From Climacteris rufus (lineage: Eukaryota > Chordata > Aves > Passeriformes > Climacteridae), in assembly GCA_013398175.1 (NCBI GenBank), contig VZRZ01000213.1:103271-167270 (forward strand): 64,000 bases of DNA, given 5' to 3'. Both the position numbers and the translations under genes were made by a program. Positions within the stretch are counted from its first letter, which is position 1; each line of letters opens with the position of its first letter. The notes beneath the pieces are model-generated. The model made no database searches. It saw only the letters and a list, made by a program, of their open reading frames with translations, and was not told the DNA's origin. This document shows, one piece after another, positions 57,868 to 64,000 of this stretch.

Positions 57868-60683
57868 AGAACCTGAGGGCAGGGCAGTGTCCCACTGTCA
57901 GACTGGACACTCAGCTGCACAACACGAGATGCTGGTGGGCACACAGGCAGCTCTGACAACACCACCTCACCCCCAGGAACTGTGCAAGGAGGGCCAGATT
58001 GTTATCCAAGCCTGCAAGGATCTCTTCCCTTAATTTATACAATTTTCAGTTTCTGCTACAGTAACCACCTTCAATGCTGACATTCCATCCCTGCAACTCT
58101 ACATCCTACTCATTACCATATGTCAAATCTGACCGTTGTCATGAAGTTGTCATGAACAAAAGCTATACTGTCTAGGCACTAGTGCTGTGTATTTTAGCAG
58201 AGACATCTCCATCTGTATTAGCTATACCCAAAGTTCAATAAGAAGTAGTATTGACTTTTCCCTTCAAGCATATATATTTAATGAAAAACTCGCTCATGCC
58301 TCCAAAAGTTGTCTGGACATTAAGCTGGTCCCCTTTCTGCCTTCAGCATCTGCTTATCTTTTTCCCTAAATGAAGCTGTACTAAGGGTCTTTTGGCAAAA
58401 TGTTAAGAATAACATATATGCTGAGGTGATATGCCTATAATACATGAAAAAGGCACACAACACTGTCATCATCCTTGACTAGATTTTCCATACCCTGCAA
58501 TACACCCTTTTTTTTTTACTGGGAATTGTTCCAATATCTGAATCATCAAGAGCAGTCTTTTCTTTTACAGAACACCCTGAGAAATAAAAACAAGCTTCGT
58601 TCCTTGCCTGTAGAAATTGGAATATTTTGCCTAACTCAAATTATCCTACACTAAGGACAACTTTGAATAAATGCCAAGTTCTGATACTTCATCAGTGCTT
58701 AAGTCTAGAGGCATATTTATACTACTGCAAAGGAAAAATTCTCAGAGACTGGATGAACATGCCTGCCATAACACAGCCCCAGACGGCTCCTACACATTGC
58801 AAAGTCACCTGCATCTCTAGAAGTAATTGCATTGTTGATCTTAGAAGATTACAGCAGCATACCAAATGTTCCCCTTGCTAATTTGGCACTGTACAGAAGG
58901 TCTAACTAGTAAAAGGAGCCTGAACACACCTGTAGAAGAATATGTAATGACATTCAAAAAATGTATTAAAATGTAGTTTAAAAGAATGCTATTTTGCTTT
59001 TCTGTATAGTACACGGCTATAAAAAAGGTATACCAAAGCAGACTGTGGTAAATAGTTTTTGTTTTGCGAGGGAATCATCCTTCCAAGCTGTCTGCAAAAA
59101 CTTCTCCGGTGTCTATACCCACACATAAAAACCTCAAAATTTAAAGCTGTTGGCTTTGTACAGTAGAAGCAGGAGAGTCTACTGAAAAAAACTCTTATCA
59201 AGTGGGCTGAAAGTCACAGGGGATCCAATTAAGAGAAAAAGTTCAAACCCAGGACATTTCCTCTTCTTTCTGACTGCTCAGGCCAACATTAGACATCTGT
59301 TCCCACTAATTTTTTAATTAATCCCCTTTGAAGCAAACTATTCAAAACCTGACAATATATCATCTGTCCAATAAGAACCCCCCCTCCATCAGAAGGTGCT
59401 ATTTTGAATTAAACTGCTCCTCTACTGATGCAGTTGGAAACACAATCATAGCTTTGTATAGAGAAAACAGTTTTGCTGAGTCAAGCTAAAACATTAGCAG
59501 AGATGGAAATACACCATGTCTTGTAACTGCAGGCCACTATTACACAGGCAGCTGCACTGAAATGGTCTTCAGCTTGTCCCACAAGTGACCTCTACTCTGT
59601 TTGTTACAGAATTAAGCAATCACAGTAATGCTTCTGCTAGTTCAGAGTAGTAATTCTAAACAAATTAGATAGGATGGCTTTTAAAAAGAAAGAAATCCAA
59701 CATTATTGGTTATCTTTACCTCAAACACTGGGAAAACAGATTCTATTCATGAAAAATTCTGCTCACCCATTTCCAGCAATGAGAGCATTATCTGAAAATA
59801 AAGAGATGACAGAGGGGAAGAAGTCCATGACTTCTTCAGATGACATTATACTTTAATAAGTACTGCACAAATTGCTCACAACATTTGAAAAATTTTCAGT
59901 ATTTCTCAGACTGCAAAGAGCTCCCATCATCTTTCTTTTCTTACAATATTTATAAAGCTATTATGTTTTTACTTTGAAGAATTGCCATTTACCATTCTTG
60001 AGTGATGCTACTCAAAACCTCCCAATGCTGCTTCTCTCCTACAAATCCGAAAGTCCATTTTCTTCCACTCCAAGACTTACAAACTCTAAAGTAAGCCTAC
60101 ATGTATGATTGGCACATGCATGCGTTATGTACTTATAGGGCTGGAAATCATACAGTGTGAGCAGCACCATGCCCAGCTATTTTAAATAAACCAACCTAAT
60201 GCAATGGCAGAAGGGAAAATGGCTTCAGTCTTTATTCACTCACAACTTCCAATACCCCTTGTGCTTCCTTCTTATGAATCCAGGGATTTCTCAAGCAAGG
60301 ACACCTCATTCAATATGTCCAGCCCAAAGACCTTACTTGTCTCTTAGCTTCAGCAGAGAATCCCACTGAAAAACCCCATTCTTGTGGATCCCACCTTGTT
60401 TTTATAAAGTACACATAGATACAGACCAATCCAGAGGAATATGTAAACATATTCTAGCCTCACTGACTGCAACTGCTTAAGTGACGTGTTGGAGCAGAGC
60501 CAGAATCCTGCAAGGCCACAAAGAACATCAGCAATATCCTTCTCTACCTTGTGGGTGTCTACTTGCAAGAAAAGCTTTGTTAAAACAAATTCCCTCTGTC
60601 TTTGAGTGCCCTCTATAGACCTGAAACAGCACACAAAGAGAGCTTGCCAAAAACTTTAAGGGAATGTGAATTTAAAAAAAAAA

Positions 60684-60704
60684 GGGGGGGGGGAGGGGCT
60701 GGGG
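60684..60704 (+). repeat. G-run cluster, potential G-quadruplex
   Basis: Ten G, then A, four G, CT and four G, preceded by ten A. The run satisfies the usual four-G-tract rule for a quadruplex on the plus strand. Confidence 0.6.
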
Positions 60705-63700
60705 AAAGAAAAGACATCTGCTACACCCACAAGACATTTGTTAAATTACAGTATATATTAAAAATTCTACAGATACAAATGTGGTATCAGTTATCTCCTA
60801 CTGAAAGAACAAATGCTCAATTGTGCTCTTGCACAATACTTGAGCATGGCTGCTGGTGGACTGGTGCACAATGAGTTTCCCCTTCCTGAGAAAAAGTGTA
60901 GGTAATCTCATCTCCCTTGTAACTCTAGCCATGGAGAAGAGATAAGGGAATATATTTAAGGAAAGTTTCCAAAATCAAAAGAAATGATAGGGGGATTGCA
61001 ATTACATACATTTAAAGAAAACTACTGCAAAATGGTGACTGTACATTACATTTAAGAAGACACTAACAGCACACGGTCTGGATATCTTCCCTCCAAACCA
61101 CACACTGGTATTTTCCTTTAGGAAGACAATACTTTAGCACTTGAAAAAACCATCAAAATACAGTAACTTTCCATCCTTTTTTAAAAGCTGATACACACCA
61201 AGACTCCACACTTCAAGGAGACAATACAGTTTTTACAGTGAGTTTTGACAAAAGGTCTATTTATTAATATTTCCATATTGTGAACTGATGTGTTATATCA
61301 TAACAACTCTCAACAAAATGAATATGGATTTACACATGAGACACTAACAGCTCCAAAAGGAGCTGTTAAAGACCACTGAATAAAAGAACACTTAATGTAA
61401 GGATTCAGTGAACTGCAGAAACCGATACCTAACAAATACTGCAAATGCATGTAACTAAATTGTACCAAACTACAGTCCACTTTTATGATAAATAAATAGA
61501 TAAATCATTGAGTGTCCTTACCAGAACTACTCTCTGAAACCCCACAAAATTGTGATGTGGCAGCAGTACAGCCCTTGGTATTACACCACCTGTAACACAA
61601 ACCATATTATGATAGTTTCTATCAATATTTATTTTAAAGGATGAAAAAAGGATAAAAGCTATTTTTCTACCAGTCTTTTTACTGAAAGAATTAAAACAAC
61701 ATTCAGTTTCCTACTGATAACAATATATGCTTAGTTAAGAAAATAAACAAACAAAAATTAGAGACCTTGATTATTTACATGGAATTGATTTAAAAAACAA
61801 ATTACTGGCACAGTTTCAACTCTACCCTCTTCTCACTCTTTTAGTTGAAAGCAAAACCCCACCACAGAATAGAGCATTAGCTTCAAAGGAATTTCTGCTC
61901 ACATTGACAAAGGGGAACTTTATGAGAATACAGATTAAAGTCTACAAATGGGTAAGTATCGATGCAGTAGATTATTGCAGTGTGAACCAATTCATACTAA
62001 AGTGATTTAACAGCAAGATTAAAACCAGGAAACACAAGGCCATGATCAAACCACTCCGTGTTTTCAATAGTGACCATTTTGGAGATGAATTACACCAACG
62101 AATTGAAAAGAGCATGTTATATGAACAATTCTTAAAATACCTTCATGAAATTAATTTCTACAGGTGACTTCAACACTTAAACACTCCCTAGAAAGACATT
62201 ATGCACCTGTGATCAGAACAATTACTGATCCTGTATTTGTGTAACAGGGTGATTCCTACCACCAATATTCATTACAGATTAAATCATTAGAAAGTGATTT
62301 TATGTAAACTAAGGGATTATGGAGAAAGGTTTGAAGGTAAAACACAGGAACACTGTCCAGGCACCACAAGAAAAGAATCCACATGTCAAAAAAATGCTGT
62401 TTGAAGCAGGATACACTCAATAGCCCCAGAAGCAAGAGGATCTGGAAAACAACAAACAATTTTCTAAGTACTAAACTCCAGCTACAAAGGCTCATGAAAT
62501 ACATTAAAATAACACTGAAACTTCCCAAATACCTCCTTAAAACTAGGATTAAAATCAAGGAAGGCAATATGCCTTAAATAGGACATAGCATTTCAGACTT
62601 TCCATCATCCTAAAAGTAACCATTGACCTCTAAGAAACCCTCTGCTATTTAGTCTGTTGCTAAGTTCAATAAGACTTGAAAATGTTTTTTCCTCTTTTGA
62701 CTGAGGAACCGCAGGGTATTTTGGTCAGCAATCATTTTCCACGTTTAAATTCCCAAGAGATTCAAGTAAACTTCTCCTCCTTCCCTCCTGGAAAGCATCC
62801 AACACCAAATGGACAATAGTCTCCAAAACCATGGTAGAACCACCCTAGACTGGAAAAATGTCCTGACTCCCTGTAACACTGACAGTAGTTCACAAGAGAA
62901 GTGAAAAGGTCCTGACCCCCTATTAATGTAATTTTAATTCTCTGCTAGGCTATTATGTACTGCTTTGATCACTTCTGCAAACCTAGCTGTATATACCAAC
63001 TGCATTGCTAAAATTTAATTTGGAAAAATCATCAGAAGCAAAGTTTAAAACACTTATAAAATTTTAACTCTAAGTGCAAAAGGTCATTAAATGGGATGTT
63101 GATCCTGCTGGCTGAACAAACAAGACAGAGCAGTAAGTTTCAACACTTCTATGCTTTGAACTTTGTACACTTTATGTTTATATTAAGTATTTTTCATTCA
63201 TTTGGAACAATCTCTGTTTTAAGTAAATAACTGAAATTACCCCCAAAATGATGCCAAATGGGAGAAAGAACCCAGAGGCCCCACAGGAGGCAGAGAACCA
63301 CCACACCCTCAACAGCAGCTGCTTTAAGAGGAATTCCTTTCCTCTCCACGATTCCCTACAGAGCATACATAAAAAATACAAAACATACTGAACACCAGAA
63401 ATTCACCACTGCATTAACCTCCCTACAACAGCAGGAAAAGTGTTCACAGTTAACTCCTTAGCTGTGGGGTGGAGAGAGCTGAGGGAACAGCAAGAATTAA
63501 ATGCATGGCCTAACTTACCAGGGCTTTTAAGAATGACTAAGCAACAAAAGTAATTTTTCAGCTACTTCTGCAGGCACGTAATGCAACCATCAGAGAATCC
63601 CCTAAATTATATTTATCCTGGAAAAACTTTTAACCTGTTTCAAATTAATAAATAAGAGGAAAAATTACTGCACATGCCACAGACACATTACATAAAAAGA

Positions 63701-64000
63701 ATATATTCTCAATTTTTAATGTATATTAGTGACAGGAACCGAATTTGCAGCAAAAAGAACTTCATATACAGTGAAGGATGGAGGATAAAAATTTCACATT
63801 TAATTATATTCCTACCAAGTGATGTGTTGAAATGAAGCACATCCCAGGGTGCTCACTTATAATCACAGGGCATAATTTCCCTTATTATATCTACTCTTCA
63901 GGTCTGGATTGCTTCATAGTTACATACTTAGTATTTTATTTTTGTTTCTTACAGGACACCTATCTACATGTATTTCAGAGAATCTGAAGAGAAACTAACT

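Larger units (their letters stand above)
44849..64000 (-). other. TBL1XR1: TBL1XR1 leader intron (at least 19.2 kb), no other gene recognised
   Basis: Everything upstream of the start-codon exon to the window edge appears intronic or flanking. Known TBL1XR1 genes have non-coding first exons far upstream. I found no open frame with a recognisable domain on either strand. Contents worth listing are CA microsatellites (45.5 and 46.9 kb), an A-rich tract (50.97 kb), a CR1-like fragment (51.6 kb), an inverted repeat (57.82 kb) and a G-run cluster (60.68 kb). A small 5' UTR exon could be hidden here and cannot be called without transcripts. Confidence 0.6.

Overview
The window is vertebrate nuclear DNA, most likely from a bird. 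It is AT-rich with short introns and few interspersed repeats. The only interspersed repeat I recognise is a fragment resembling the 3' end of an avian CR1 LINE near 51.6 kb. I cannot name the species.

The one gene I can support is TBL1XR1 (TBL1-related 1, TBLR1), on the minus strand. Fourteen coding exons run from the start codon at 44801-44803 to the stop codon at 28387-28389. All thirteen coding introns are GT-AG, every phase closes, and the exons sum to 1542 nt, giving 513 residues plus stop. The product has an N-terminal LisH motif, an F-box-like segment, an alanine-rich linker and a C-terminal WD40 propeller. It is the exchange-factor subunit of NCoR/SMRT-HDAC3 corepressor complexes. 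Paralogue-specific segments separate it from TBL1X.

Layout: 1 to about 26 kb is 3' flank with no recognisable gene. It holds an N gap at 6398-6898 between two unrelated tandem repeats, a probable assembly duplication around a single N at 15181, AT-rich stretches that could be conserved non-coding elements, and two CpG-rich segments at about 24.1-24.6 and 25.4-25.7 kb. About 26.1-28.4 kb is the proximal 3' UTR, whose far end is uncertain. From 28.4 to 44.8 kb lie the coding exons. From 44,849 to the right edge is at least 19.2 kb of intron upstream of the start-codon exon. The upstream 5' UTR exons and promoter were not found and are probably beyond the window.

I found no convincing second protein-coding gene, RNA gene, intact mobile element or CRISPR array, and no evidence of an undescribed multi-gene system. 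The most useful leads are the dense CpG island just 3' of the gene, two strong inverted repeats (30851-30901 and 57818-57867), Pumilio-type elements close after the stop codon, a two-codon upstream ORF, and a run of three weak splice donors beside an in-frame 75-nt exon.
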